From positions 22,501-86,500 of the forward strand of contig JAULSR010000014.1 in NCBI GenBank assembly GCA_030512295.1: a stretch of 64,000 nt of DNA. Reading direction: 5' to 3'. The notes under the pieces are model-generated. The model was not told where the DNA came from. It searched no databases and saw nothing but the letters and a program-made list of their open reading frames with translations. The position numbers and the translations under genes are program-made. This DNA comes from Bombardia bombarda (taxonomy: Eukaryota; Ascomycota; Sordariomycetes; Sordariales; Lasiosphaeriaceae). Every line of letters starts with the position of its first letter. Within the stretch, counting starts at the first letter, position 1. Positions 1-11,430 of the stretch are shown here, piece by piece.

Positions 1-142
1 CGCTGATGAGGTCGCAGTCGAGCAGGTGGGACGAGATGAAGTTCAGCACGGGGAGGATGGCGTCAATGGGCACCGCGTCGGCGACGTACAGCTCGATCAG
101 CGCCAGCAGGCCGATCTTGGCAGGTGTGAGGTACCGCAGCAT
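1..142 (-). CDS. N-terminus of an unidentified conserved-looking protein (runs off window)
   Basis: The minus strand from the ATG at 142 stays open to the window edge (47 codons) and begins MLRYLTPAKIGLLALIELY, followed by an amphipathic, Leu/Ile-rich stretch. This looks like genuine coding sequence, not a repeat translation, and has a strong GC-rich codon bias. I do not recognise the family. The frame stays open a short way upstream (HFPSKDTHPI before the Met), so an earlier start or a spliced first exon is possible. A signal-peptide-like reading frame (MDLPVNLIVSAVAAVAMVV) starts at 769 on the same strand, but tandem repeats separate the two, so I do not join them. Confidence 0.45.
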   Translation of the reverse strand, partial: MLRYLTPAKIGLLALIELYVADAVPIDAILPVLNFISSHLLDCDLIS

Positions 143-181
143 GATGGGGTGGGTGTCCTTGCTCGGAAAGTGCTCTTGGGG

Positions 182-224
182 TGGTCAATGGTGTGGTCAG
201 TGGTGTGGTCAGTGGTGTGGTCAG
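182..224. repeat. 12-bp minisatellite (GTGGTCAGTGGT)
   Basis: About 3.5 head-to-tail copies of a 12-bp unit just upstream of the partial minus-strand gene. Confidence 0.85.
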
Positions 225-279
225 CGAGAGAGCTCGACATTTGGCCAGCAGGGCAGATGCTTTGCGGGCTGCCTGTGCA

Positions 280-676
280 GCGAAAAAGACAGGCAAGCAA
301 GTGCCCGATTGATCTCCTTGGGGGTTGTTTTCAGGAAAAGAGAGAATGTGGACGGCGCGTGAGTCAAGTGCAAGTGTAAGTGCAAGTACTTGCAAGTGCA
401 AGTGCAAGTGCAGGTGCAGCGAAAAGACAGGCAAGCAAGTGCCCCGATTGATCTCGTTGGGGGTTGTTTTTAGGAAAAGAGAGAATGTGGTGAGTCAAGT
501 GCAGGTGTAAGTGCAAGTACTTGCAAGTGCAAGTGCAAGTGCAGGTGCAGCGAAAAGACAGGCAAGCAAGTGCCCCGATTGATCTCGTTGGGGGTTGTTT
601 TTAGGAAAAGAGAGAATGTGGACGGCGCGTGAGTCAAGTGCAGGTGTAAGTGCAGGTGCAGCGAAAAAGACAGGCT
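280..676. repeat. Tandem repeat, about 110-140 bp unit with inner GCAAGT hexamers
   Basis: Three full units and one partial (unit starts near 280, 420, 551 and 661) share a block beginning GAAAAGACAGGCAAGCAAGT. Each full unit holds GCAAGT hexamers around the perfect palindrome GCAAGTACTTGC. No coding potential is credible here. Confidence 0.85.
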
Positions 677-854
677 CTCCTTGGGGTTGCCGTCACCGTG
701 CTCAGAAGTCGCGACCACCATCGCTACAGCGGCTACAGCGCTGACGATGAGATTTACAGGGAGATCCATTGTGTTTACTGTTACAGGATGCTGTCTGTGT
801 AAGGCCGCCTGTGCGGGGTAGTTGTTGGAGGCGGCACGTTCAGAGACGACGGCC

Positions 855-2870
855 AGGTAGGGAGTTTAACACAACGGAGGTACGCATAGGTCTTAGGGCG
901 GATGTCGTCTGGTCTGCCGCTCCCGGGAGGAAACATAATATACCAGGACAGGGTATTTGGGTAATAATCCTCCAATGTACCGTGTTCCACATGTCGTCGG
1001 GCTCGAGAGAAGTAGGAGGCTGGAAAACATCGCATACATTCAAGTTAAACACTTGCAACAAAACGGAGTTCGCATAAATAGGTTTTTAGGGCGGGACTAT
1101 GATACTCTGTCTGCGCTCCCCGGAGGAAACATAATATACCAGGACATGGTATGGTTGGGTCTAATAATCCACTGAACGTATAAACAGGTTCTTAGGGCGG
1201 GACCACAATAACTCTGTCTGCGCTCCCCGGAGGAAACATAATATACCAGGGGGTCTAACAATCCTCCAATGTACCGTGTTCCATGTCGATAGGCTCGAGA
1301 GAAGCAGGAGGCCAGAAACATCGCTCTCGTCTTATCCTACCATATATAAAAGTTTAACACTTGCAATAAAAAGGAGGAGCGCATAAATAGGTTTTCAGGG
1401 CGGGACTATGATAACTCTGTCTGCCGCTCCCCGGAGGAAACATTATACCAGGACATGGTATGGTTGGGTCTAGTAATCCACTTGCAGCAACAAAATAAAG
1501 GTTTGTATAAACAGGTCTTGGGGCGAATTTATGATAACTCTGTCTGCCGAGGAAACATAATATACAGGACAGGGTCTGGATGGGTCTAACAATCCTCCAA
1601 TGTACCGTGTTCCACATGTCGTCGGGCGCGAGAGAAGTAGGAGGCTGGAAAACATCGCATACATTCAAGTTAAACACTTGCAACAAAAAGGAGGTTCGTA
1701 TAAACAGGTTCTCAGGGCGGGACTATGGTAACTCTGTCTGCGCTCCCCGGAGGAAACATAACATAACATAACAGGACAGTGCTGGTTTGGGTCTAATAAT
1801 CCTCCATGTACCGTATTCCACATGTTAGGCTCGAGAGAAGCAGAGGCTAGAAACATCGCTCTCGTCCTGTCCTACCATATATAAAAGTTTGACACTTGCA
1901 GCAACAAAAAGGAGGTGCGCATAAACCGGTTCTCAGGGCGGGACTATGATACTCTGTCTGCCGAGGAAACATAATATACCAGCACAGGGTTTAGTTAGGT
2001 CTAGTAATCCACTTGCAGCAACAAAATGGAGGTTCGTATAAATAGGTTCTTAGGGCGGGATTATAATAACTCTATCTACCGCTCCCGGGAAGAAACATAA
2101 TATACCAGGACAGGGTCAGGTCTTGGGGCGGGACTATGATAATTAATATATTAGGACAGGGTTTGGTTGGGTCTAGTAATCCTCCATATACCGTATTCCA
2201 CATGTCGTTGGGCTAAAGAGAAGCAGTAGGAGGCTGGAAACATCGCTCTCGTCCTGTCCTACCATACATAAAAGTTTGACACTTGCAACAAAACGGAGTT
2301 CGCATAAACAGGTTCGTATAAACATAATAACTCTGTCTGCCGAGGAAACATAATATCCAGGACAGGGTCTGGATGGTCTGACAATCCTCCATGTACCGTG
2401 TTCCACATGTTAGGCTCGAGAGAAGCAGGAGGCCAGAAACATCGCATACATAAAAACACTTGCAACAAAACGAGGTTCGTATAACAGGTCTTAGGGCGGA
2501 TGTCTGTCTGTCTGCGGCTCCCCAAAAGGAAACATAACAGACAGGACAGGACCTAATAATCCTCCAATGTAGCGTGTGTGTCTGTCTGCTTGTCTGCGGC
2601 TCCCCAAAAAGGAAACATAACATAACATAACACAACACAACAGACAGGACAGGACCTAATGATCCTCCAATGTAGCGTGTCTGTCTGCCGCTCCCCAAGG
2701 AGTAAACATAACATAACATAACACAACACAACAGACAGGACAGGACGTAATAATCCTCCAATGTAGCGTGTGTCTGTCTGCCGCTCCCCAAGGAGTAAAC
2801 ATAACATAACACAACAGACAGGACAGGACCTAATAATCCTCCTCCACTATACCATGTCGTCGTCCTGCCC
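855..2870. repeat. 2-kb degenerate satellite array
   Basis: Composite satellite whose units, roughly 80-250 bp apart, carry AGGAAACATAATATACC, a block near AGGGCGGGACTATGATA, and AATCCTCCAATGTACCGTG. The anchor AGGAAACATAA recurs about 13 times. The right end (2500-2830) is a more homogeneous sub-array with AACATAACATAACA motifs. Long frames in it are repeat translations. The order of sub-blocks varies, suggesting repeated unequal exchange. Confidence 0.85.
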
Positions 2871-3252
2871 ACACATAGGATAGAGAGCGAGACTCGCACG
2901 CCTGCCTGCCAAAAAGAACAAAAGAAAAGAACAAAAAGAAAAGAATAAAAAGACCAAAAGATAAAGAAAAGCCGCGGCAGAAGAGGACTACGGAAAAAGA
3001 AAAAAGAAAAAAACAGCTATGTAAAGGTGACCATGTACAAAACGAGTGTTCAAGCAAGCAAGCGCCTTCCTCCCCCCTCCAAAACAAGCCCAGCCTCCGG
3101 TTATTCCATAGCCCATTGCCACCAAAAAGCGCCCACAGCCCCCTAGTCCCCTAGTCCCTCCAGATGATGTGCAGCCGCAACCACCCGGAAATAAAATATA
3201 AAAAAAACACACGACTCTCACTCGAATGCAACTACCACCCAGACCTTTGCCT
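2871..3252. other. 3' flank of the RING gene, A/G-rich
   Basis: Polypurine AAAGAAAAG-type low-complexity sequence at about 2910-3015, then unique sequence. Probably the 3' UTR and terminator region of the minus-strand RING gene; no separate gene seen. Confidence 0.4.
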
Positions 3253-3679
3253 TCAGCGGTTGCGGTAGTCATCCGGATTCTCCGGTCGAACAAACGTCGG
3301 GCCGTTGCCGCCAATGGTGCTGGCTGCCGACAGCAAGCTGAACCAGCCCCCGTTCAGGTTGATCTGGCGACCTCGTCTCGGCAGCGGGGAAAAGATGCCC
3401 TGCTCCACGTCCGGGTCTGTGACGAGCCTCGAGCCGACGAGCGTCGAGGCCGCGAGCGGCGCTGGGCCTCGGTTGGCCGGCGAGGTGGTGATGGTGGTGG
3501 TGGTCCGCGGGGCCGAGGCCTCAGTCCCGTCGTCCTCGTCCTCGCTGTCCTCGCGGTACGGCTCGTATCGCGGACCAGAGGAGGGGCCGCGTGCCAGGGA
3601 CCTGACCACGTCCCCCTTGCAGATGGGGCAGGTGCGCTTCTTGGTCGTGAGCCAGGGCGTTCTGTCCCATGTTGTCAGC

Positions 3680-3727
<48 letters not shown>

Positions 3728-3740
3728 TAGGGTTATGGTT

Positions 3741-3775
<35 letters not shown>

Positions 3776-5490
3776 AGAGAGAGAGAGAGGGAGAGTTAGG
3801 GTTATGGTTAAAGAGAGAGAGAGAGAGAGAGAAAGAGACAGAGACAGAGAAAGAGACAGAGACAGAGAAAGAGACAGAGACAGAGAAAGAGACAGAGACA
3901 GAGAAAGAGACAGAGACAGAGAAAGAGACAGAGACAGAGAAAGAGACAGAGACAGAGACAGAGACAGAGACAGAGAAAGAGACAGAGAGACACTTACATG
4001 CAATCGACGTGGAATTCATGGCCACAGGGCAGACTCATAACCCTGCTGACACCATCCACATACTCCTCCAGACACACAACGCACTCGACCTGTCTTCCCA
4101 TGTGCTTCTTCCACTCGCTGGACACGCGAGGCGGTTTCTTTTCAGGAGAAGGCGGCTTCTCTTCAGGAGAAGGCGGTCTTGGGGCTTGCGGGGCATTGTC
4201 AGCTCTCAGAAGATCTGCAGATTCGGGCACAGGGGTGGTGGAGCGGGATCTCGGTCGCGACCGCGATGATAACAGCGGCGTGGCAGGCGAAGAAGAAGAA
4301 GAAGAAGAAGAAAAAGAAGAAAAAGAAGAAGAAGAAGCGGTGGGAGAGGGCAGTCCGGTGGGAGAGGCCAGTCCGGTGGGAGAGGCCAGTCCGGTGGGAG
4401 AGGCCAGTCCGGGCGAGCGTGCTGGCGAGTGGCCAACCGTGCGATATGTCCGCACCGGCAGTCGTTCCACAACCGACTTCGGAGCCCTCCACCTCCGTCT
4501 GCGCATCTTGGCCCGCAGAACGAGCATCGTGTACACCACCAACAGCGTGAACAAGGGACTGACGACCAGGACCAGGAGCGTGTCAAAGAAGGGGGCGGCA
4601 CTGCTTGCCGGTGAGATGGTGACCCAGAGGCCTTCGTGGGCGTCCATCCCATCGTTGCTGGCCAGGGCCACCGGGGGGGGGCTTGGTCAGATGTGAAATC
4701 GGCCCCGTCGTCATCCCCAAAGATCTTGGCCATCAGGCCGCCTGACTCGGACCCCGACCCAGAAGTCTTTGGATCCGGATCATCATGAACCTCTTTCACA
4801 TTGCCCCACTCGTCGGCGATGATCCAGTCCAAGTGGCCGCTGCTGGGGGGCCGAGTGCGATCAGATGGGGTGGTGGTGCTGCTGCTGCTGCCACCACCGC
4901 TACTACTACTACCACCGTCATCATTCCATGGGAGCAGCAGCAGCAGCAGCCGCGAGAACCAGCTCCTCCTCCTCCGTATCGCAGCAAGCCTCTCGGGTAT
5001 GGGTATTGATTGATCCTGGCCGTGAATCTTCCTGGCAGTGCTTACCAGAGCTGTTATCTTTGGCATAGGAGGAGGGGGTTTCGACGAAGCTGTGGTCTCG
5101 GTTGCCTTCCTGCGCCAGTCAGGCCGCTGAACCTTCAAGACATGGTTCCCGTTACCGTCGATTCTATCTTCGATAAAGCTCCCGGGCTGCGTGAGCGACG
5201 ACAAGAGGTGGGCAGTCGTGCGAGACGTGAAGACCGAGGGGATGGTGACGTTATCGACGCTGCCTCGGGCAAACATCTGGATCAGCGGGCCACCTCTCTG
5301 GTTGTCTCCGACCACCAGGGCGGTTGCTCCACGGCGCTGGGCCCATCTGACCTTCTCGACGAAGCCACAGCCGCCGCGGCTCAGCAGGACAATCCTGCCC
5401 GTGATCTCTGCCGACTCTTGGATGGACTGGATGTTGCCACGACGCGAGCTCGAGGGCTTGGAGGACGCGTATGTTGTCTGCTGCTGCTGG

Positions 5491-5527
<37 letters not shown>

Positions 5528-6106
5528 GACCTTGTTGGAGACCTTGTTGGAGACCTTGTTGGAGACCTTGTTGGAGATAGTCGTCGGTCCCATCGTCAAC
5601 AGGGGGGGGGCTTCTCTCTGGGGCGCAGCCTCGTAAGCGGCCTTGGGGTCAAAAGCAGGACTGTCCCTCTCCGAGCGCTTCGTCTTGGAAAGCGGACCGC
5701 TGGCTGACCAACTGGTGGTGGCGGATGACAGCAGCTCCCAGCCCGGGACGTCGCTGCAGCCAAGCTCGCCCTCGGCCTCGCCGTCGCGGAGATCGTCGGC
5801 AAAGCCGCTGCCAGTCCACAGCTGGCCGCTCAGGCCGTGGGCGGGGAGCGGGGGCCCAAAGGCGGCGGGACGGGCATAGAAGAAGGTGCTGTTGTCATCC
5901 GTGAGGGTGATGGCAGCACTCGGCGGGAAGAGTGCGAATGGCGCCTGGAAGGAGAAGAATGATGATGACTGGAGGGTCGATTTCTGGGCAGTCGGGGGCG
6001 AGGCGATGGAGCCCGAGCGGTGGTGGATCGAGCTGATGGAGCGGCAGAACAGAAAGAGGGCCGCAGAGAAGGAGAGCGCCATGATGGCGATCCGTGGAGT
6101 CCGCAT
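3253..6106 (-). CDS. PA-TM-RING-type E3 ubiquitin ligase (frame broken twice)
   Basis: Exon 1 is 6106-3998 and exon 2 is 3661-3253, with a 336-bp GT-AG intron. In order: an N-terminal hydrophobic signal/anchor (MRTPRIAIMALSFSAALFLF); a Ser- and Gln-rich stretch containing a QQGL repeat; a protease-associated (PA) domain (GRIVLLSRGGCGFVEKVRWA, then ALVVGDNQRGG and IPSVFTS); a transmembrane helix (FFDTLLVLVVSPLFTLLVVY) followed by basic residues; and a C-terminal RING-H2 spanning the splice site (CVVC, CGHEFHVDC, then TPWLTTKKRTCPIC). This is the layout of PA-TM-RING ligases of the endomembrane system, which ubiquitinate membrane cargo. The model needs one extra C at each of two C9 runs (minus-strand sense; + coordinates 5602-5610 and 4673-4681); with both it is 839 codons. 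Joins are clear because PA and RING lie in different frames. Probably an intact gene with assembly errors; a real pseudogene is less likely. Confidence 0.85.
3680..3990. repeat. Intronic microsatellite (GA)n and (GAGACA)n
   Basis: The single intron of the RING gene is nearly all GA dinucleotides, then GAGACAGAGAAA-type hexamer blocks. It sits between a clear donor and acceptor, so it makes no protein. Confidence 0.95.
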
Positions 6107-6146
6107 CGTGGGACGGGTTCCAGGGCCGATGAGGGATGTCGAGTGT

Positions 6147-6236
6147 GTAGGTCGTGTGTGGAGGTCGTGTGTGGAGGTCGTGTGTGTAGGTCGTGTGTGC
6201 AGGTCGTGTGTGTAGGTCGTGTGTAGGTCTTGTGTG
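6147..6236. repeat. Minisatellite (GTCGTGTGTGTAG)
   Basis: About 6-7 copies of a 13-14 bp unit begin 40 bp upstream of the RING gene start codon, so they lie in its 5' UTR or promoter. Confidence 0.85.
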
Positions 6237-6289
6237 TCTTATCAGTAGTGCTGCTGCTGCTGCTTGGGCTGTCGAGTTGTGTCTGGCCC

Positions 6290-6436
6290 ACGCATCCAAA
6301 GGCGGGAAGAAGATGTGGGCATCCAAAGGCGTTGGGGAGAGAAAATATTGTAGAAGCGAAGCCGAGCGTTGAGAAGAAGATGTGGGAGCGAAGATGTGGG
6401 AGCGTTGAGAAGATGTTGGGAGCGTTGAGAAGATGT
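6290..6436. repeat. Imperfect repeat (GAAGATGTGGGAGCGTT)
   Basis: Degenerate 15-19 bp units in the same promoter-side interval. Confidence 0.7.
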
Positions 6437-7544
6437 GGGAGAAAACAGGAGAAAACAGAAGAGATCGAGCGTCAGGCAACGACGCAGGTTAGGTTCCCAG
6501 TTTCCTAGGTTCGTAGATGGATGATGACGAGACGATTGAGCAGGAGCGACTTGGTGCGCGCCGTGACAGCACTGGGCACTGACAGCACTGGGCACTGGGC
6601 GTGACAGCACTGGGCACTGGGCACTGGGGGGCCATCAAACTGACATGCGGCAAGTGGTCCCCGACTTCACCGGAAAGCGCCGTCTGGAAGTGCCCCGAGA
6701 GCTGCCGGGGACACCCACCAGGACAGAGGACACCCACCAGGACACCCACCAGGACACCCTAGTCTAACAGTTTGCGGAGCTGATATGCGCCGCACCTGTT
6801 AGTGGCCTCCAGGGAGAACCCCCGCCTGAGGGGCCTCGCCCCATTCAGATGTCAGACAGGAGTCAGACAGAACACAGGAGTCAGGCAGAACCCTCAAGCC
6901 CCCGGAAACCAGGCAGGTGCAAACAAAGTGAGCCGCCCAGACCTTACCTGCTGATTGTCCCCGCCCGCAGGATACGGCTCCGCTGAAGACCAGGCCGCTG
7001 ATGGCACATGTACATTATTACACTGACTGACTCGGATGCCCTCGCACGATAGGAGCCCAACGACGGACGACAACCCCGCATCCAAACGATTCCAACGTCG
7101 AGTCCAGTCCAGTCCCCAGTCCAGTCCCCGAGGTCCAGGCAGTCCAGCCCAGCCAGGCAGTCCAGCCCAGCCAGGCAGTCCAGACCCCTACCCCGCTACT
7201 CTGACCGGCCTCCTGCTTGCACGACCACTAACCCATTTCGTAATGTTGCGGCGACTACCCGCCCAGACCCGGAGATAACAGTGCAGGAGCGGCTTCTCTT
7301 GTAAATCTAATTAAACCACGGTCGGCCGCGTCACCCTCCCGGCTTGAGCCCGAGGACCAAAGGAAAAGGACCAGAGACAAAAGTCCTTGCCTCCTACACC
7401 GGTCCTTCACCCTCGGGCCGCGCCCAATACCGCCCATGTTGGACATGCTGTGGTACGTGACAGGTTGCGGGGTCTGCATTGGCGAGGGGTTTTTGTCGCT
7501 TTGATCGCGTACGTCTTCGGATGCACGACAGAGCATATACTGTC
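6437..7544. other. Intergenic, with small private minisatellites
   Basis: Holds a TGACAGCACTGGGCAC repeat (6563-6628), an ACACCCACCAGG repeat (6712-6752) and AGTCCAG-based repeats (7096-7187). The remainder is unique GC-rich sequence with no convincing spliced gene on either strand. Confidence 0.6.
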
Positions 7545-9045
7545 GGATGTGTCTACTGTAGATGTGCCTGCTGTGCCTACTGTGTAGAGTCCCTGCTGTA
7601 CCTACTGTGCGGATGTGCCTGCTGTGCCTACTGTAGATGTGCCTGCTGTGCGGATGTGTCTACTGTAGATGTGCCTACTGTAGATGTGCCTGCTGTGCCT
7701 ACTGTAGATGTCCCTGCTGTACCGACTGTGTAGATGTGCCTGCTGTAGATGTGCCTACTGTAGATGTGCCTGCTGTGCCTACTGTGTAGAGTCCCTGCTG
7801 TACCTACTGTGTAGATGTGCCTACTGTGCGGATGTGTCTACTGTAGATGTGCCTGCTGTGCGGATGTGTCTACTGTAGATGTGCCTACTGTAGATGTGCC
7901 TACTGTAGATGTGCCTGCTGTAGCGACTGTGTAGATGTCCCCACCGCGTAGATGTACCGACTGTGTAGATGTCCCTGCTGTGTAGATGTTCCTGCTGTGT
8001 AGATGTGCCTGTTGTATCGACTGTGTAGATGTCCCTGCTCTGTAGATGTGCCTACTCTGTAGATGTGCCTGCTGTACCGACTGTGTAGATGTCCTACTGT
8101 GCGGATGTGCCTACTGTAGATGTGTCTACTCTGTAGATGTGCCTACCGTGTAGATGTCCCTGCTGTGTAGATGTCCCTGCTGTACTGACTGTGTAGATGT
8201 GCCTGCTGTAGCGACTGTGTAGATGTCCCCACCGCGTAGATGTACCGACTGTGTAGATGTCCCTGCTGTGACCGACTGTGTAGATGTCCCTACGGTGTAG
8301 ATGTCCCTGCTGTGTAGATGTGCCTACTGTAGATGTGCCTGCTGTACCGACTGTGTAGACGTGTCTACTCTGTAGATGTCCCTGCTGTGTAGATGTACCG
8401 ACTGTGTAGATGTGTCTCCTCTGTAGATGTGCCTGTTGTATCGACTGTGTAGATGTCCCTGCTCTGTAGATGTGCCTACTCTGTAGATGTGCCTGCTGTA
8501 CCGACTGTGTAGATGTCCTACTGTGCGGATGTGCCTACTGTAGATGTGTCTACTCTGTAGATGTGCCTACCGTGTAGATGTCCCTGCTGTACTGACTGTG
8601 TAGATGTCCCTGCTGTGACCGACTGTGTAGATGTCCCCACCGCGTAGATGTCCCTGCTGTGTAGATGTGCCTACTCTGTAGATGTACCGACTGTGTAGAT
8701 GTCCCTGCTGTACCGACTGTGTAGATGTGTCTACTCTGTAGATGTGCCTACCCTGTAGATGTCCCTGCTCTGTAGATGTGCCTGCTGTACCGACTGTGTA
8801 GATGTGCCTACTGTGCGGATGTGCCTACTGTACCGACTGTGTAGATGTCCCTGCTCTGTAGATGTGCCTACTGTGCGGATGTGTCTACTGTAGATGTGCC
8901 TACTGTAGATGTACCTTCTGTGTAGACATCCCCACCGCGTAGATGTCCCTGCTGTGTAGATGTCCCTGCTGTACCGACTGTGTAGATGTGCCTACCGTGT
9001 AGATGTCCCTGCTGTCCCCACCGCGTAGATGTCCGACTGTGTGCG
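7545..9045. repeat. 1.5-kb minisatellite (TGTAGATGTNCCTNCTG)
   Basis: Dozens of variant copies alternate TGTAGATGTCCCTGCTG, TGTAGATGTGCCTACTG and TGTACCGACTG modules of about 9-21 bp. No gene lies within. Long-range copies such as 7917-8100 against 8202-8330 show higher-order duplication of whole blocks. Confidence 0.95.
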
Positions 9046-9050
9046 GGCGG

Positions 9051-9079
<29 letters not shown>
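9051..9079. repeat. A29 homopolymer
   Basis: A perfect A29 tract right at the end of the minisatellite. It could be an old poly(A) insertion or simple slippage. Confidence 0.9.
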
Positions 9080-9081
<2 letters not shown>

Positions 9082-9290
9082 CATGTCAGGTACTGTAACC
9101 CCACGCCCAGCCCTGGCACCTCCCTTGTCATACCTGCTCCACAGGTTTTACCCACCCATACCACCACAGTAACATAGATGCGGAGCCTCGGAGCTGAGGT
9201 GCTGCAGGCCTTTTGCTCTCGACCAATCACACATGTCTACAAACCCCTGCTGTGTTCGACTGTGTTAGTTCACTACTGCTTTCTAATCTA

Positions 9291-9443
9291 CCAATACATG
9301 CTAATCACCAATACATGCTCATCACCAATACATGCTCATCACCAATACATGCTCATCACCAATACATGCTCATCACCAATACATGCTCATCACCAATACA
9401 TGCTCATCACCAATACATGCTCATCACCAATACATGCTAATCT
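9291..9443. repeat. 17-bp minisatellite carrying CCAAT, nine copies
   Basis: Nine near-identical copies of CCAATACATGCTCATCA lie 9 bp beyond the stop codon of the next gene, so probably in its 3' UTR. Confidence 0.95.
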
Positions 9444-9451
9444 ACCAAGTC

Positions 9452-10366
9452 CTAGTCCCAGTCTGATATCGGCACCTCCCCCCAGACTCTCTCTGCATAC
9501 ACCTCAAGGTTCTCAGTATCAATGACAAAATCTCCCTCGTGCGGGCCTGGATCGCGGACATAGAGAAGTCGAAATCCCAGGACCAATGGCCCCCCGGCAA
9601 CATTGTACGACACCGAAACTGGCGTCGCATCGCGGGTGATGGTGATGGACTGCCGTTTCACCGGCCTCTGCACCATGGCGGCAGCCCGACTCCGCGTGAT
9701 CGCCCCTGGCGGGCTCGAGCTCTCTTCCTCCCATCTCTCCAGCAGGATGTGGTCTTGCTGGTGGTCATACTTGGCCAGAAGCACAATCTTGACCTCGTGG
9801 TTCGATGCCTGAAACCACCACCGCATGACCTCGTGAAGCTCGGGGAGCGTCTCGGAGACTCCAGACTCGACGACAAGTGTTGGCCAGCTGCCTGGTCCTA
9901 CACGTTCCGGCCGTGGACCGCCTGTCGAACCGGCTTCTCCGCTGCCTCCCCCGGCGCGGTCTGACTGATATGTAATCGGCCCACGACTTTTCCAACTGTA
10001 CTCTGTACCACTCAGGATAAGCTGGAGAAAATAGCGAAAATAAAGGGCCGTGTGAAGGACATTGTGCAGATCGGTTGGGACTACGATGGTCAAGGTCTGG
10101 GAAGCGGCATTGTAGCGGCGAAAACGGAGCCTGTCGGCTCGAAGGTCTGGTTCATACTGGATTTCGGCAAATTGATCAGGAGAGAGATCTGAAGAAAATG
10201 ATTAGTGTGGTGTGTAGAAATAGGAGGGTAACTATCACATACGTGTGACGGTAAGGAAATCCCTGGTAGTGGATTCAATGATGTCAATGAGATCTTGCTG
10301 GTTGGTAAATCGCACGATCTGAGGATCGCTATCTGTCGATGGTGACGGAGATGTCGTCGCCGCCAT
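9452..10366 (-). CDS. Conserved-type fungal hypothetical protein, 286 aa
   Basis: Two exons (10366-10243 and 10188-9452) with a 54-bp GT-AG intron; the join gives FLTVTHLSPDQFAEIQYEPD. The start is the first ATG of the frame (MAATTSPSPSTDSDPQIVRF). The core reads WPTLVVESGVSETLPELHEV, then EVKIVLLAKYDHQQDHILLE, an E(x)n-VK pattern that resembles PD-(D/E)XK-like fungal hypotheticals; that fold is only an inference. No signal peptide or membrane segment. A short repeat abuts the ATG upstream and a 17-bp minisatellite lies just downstream. The two exons join in frame without correction, so the model is well supported although the function is unknown. Confidence 0.75.
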
Positions 10367-10375
10367 TGCCGTGAA

Positions 10376-10592
10376 GTTGACGTTGGGCGATGCCGTGAAG
10401 GTTGACGTTCCGTGAAGGTTGACGTTGGGCGATGCCGTGAAGGTTGACGTTGGGCGATGCCGTGAAGGTTGACGTTCCGTGAAGGTTGACGTTCCGTGAA
10501 GGTTGACGTTGGGATCCGTGAGATGCCTGGAGGAAGCTGCTGGAGGAAGCTGCTGGAGGAAGGGAGGAAAGCTGCTGGAGAAAGCTGCTGGA
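10376..10592. repeat. Two adjoining minisatellites upstream of the hypothetical gene
   Basis: Units of 17 and 25 bp built on GTTGACGTTGGGCGATGCC and GTTGACGTTCCGTGAAG (10376-10514) start 10 bp from the ATG. A GGAGGAAGCTGCT repeat follows (10527-10592). Confidence 0.9.
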
Positions 10593-11104
10593 GGGGGACT
10601 ACGTGCTTATGAATGGCTGGACCAACCACACTAGTCGCAGGGATGATGGAATGGCCGCGTCAAACCAAAAGAAGGGGGACCAGACTTTGTGGTTGTCAAG
10701 GCAGCCAGTCAGCGCTCGGGACTCCGCCATCTGGCAAGTCACATGTACAATAGGTAGTTGGTACCCATGTGAAGGGTGATGAGGATCAGCTCCCTGTCTT
10801 GGATGCCTTATTCACAGCCGATCAGATTCGAAACGATTCGAAACCATCGGGGAAAGTGCGTGAATGAAGAGGTGTAAACAAATAGCTGGTTTTGGATTTA
10901 GGCGAATCATCTTTACCTGAGGATGTAGATTCTACATTTAAATTTGAACCACTTGAGCTACAATAGGCAGCCATCCATAGGTAGCCATCCCTCTCTGCCT
11001 GGCCTGCCTCTCTGTGCTGGTTTCTGGTGCTTGATCAAACATGTCAGATCCGACCGAGAAGCTTTCGGGTTGACCTGACCGAGACATTGTGTTGGGCTGC
11101 ACTC
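10593..11104. other. Intergenic, nothing recognised
   Basis: Unique sequence; no supportable gene, RNA or transposon on either strand. Confidence 0.5.
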
Positions 11105-11430
11105 GTACAGGACACAGGACAGGACACAGGACAGGACACAGGACACAGGACAGGACACAGGACATAAACAAAAACAAAAACATATGCGTGGGCAGCACAC
11201 AACATAAACAAAAACAAAAACATATGCGTGGGCAGCACGCAACAGAATCAAGGGACACAGGACAGGACACAGGACACAGGACAGGACACAGGACACAGGA
11301 CATAAACAAAAACAAAAACATATGCGTGGGCAGCACACAACATAAACAAAAACAAAAACATATGCGTGGGCAGCACACAACATAAACAAAAACAAAAACA
11401 TACCCGCGTGGGCAGCACACAACAGAATCA
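11105..11430. repeat. Compound minisatellite (ACAGGACACAGG plus a 41-bp unit)
   Basis: ACAGGACACAGG-type 12-bp units alternate twice with a 41-bp unit containing ACATAAACAAAAACAAAAAC and GCGTGGGCAGCAC (five copies). The compound block itself is duplicated. Confidence 0.9.

Noticed and set aside
3724..3812. Two TTAGGGTTATGGTTA motifs resembling telomere repeats
   Set aside because: Only two short imperfect copies inside the RING gene's GA-rich intron; no run of TTAGGG, so an interstitial telomere is not supported.
3521..4040. Long frames of Ser-Leu, Ser-Val or Arg-Glu repeats on both strands
   Set aside because: Translations of the (GA)n and (GAGACA)n intronic microsatellite.
4983..5070. A possible second intron in the RING gene (GTAAGCACT donor)
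   Set aside because: The frame stays open across it and the encoded KITALVSTARKIHGQDQ segment fits the family linker, so an intron is not needed.
5381..5610. Poly-Ser continuation of the first RING-gene frame as a separate 241-aa protein
   Set aside because: The PA domain continues in the neighbouring frame immediately after a C9 run, so a one-base error is the simpler reading.
7036..7278. An 80-codon Ser/Pro-rich plus-strand frame
   Set aside because: Mostly a translation of the AGTCCAG repeat; no homology or splice evidence.
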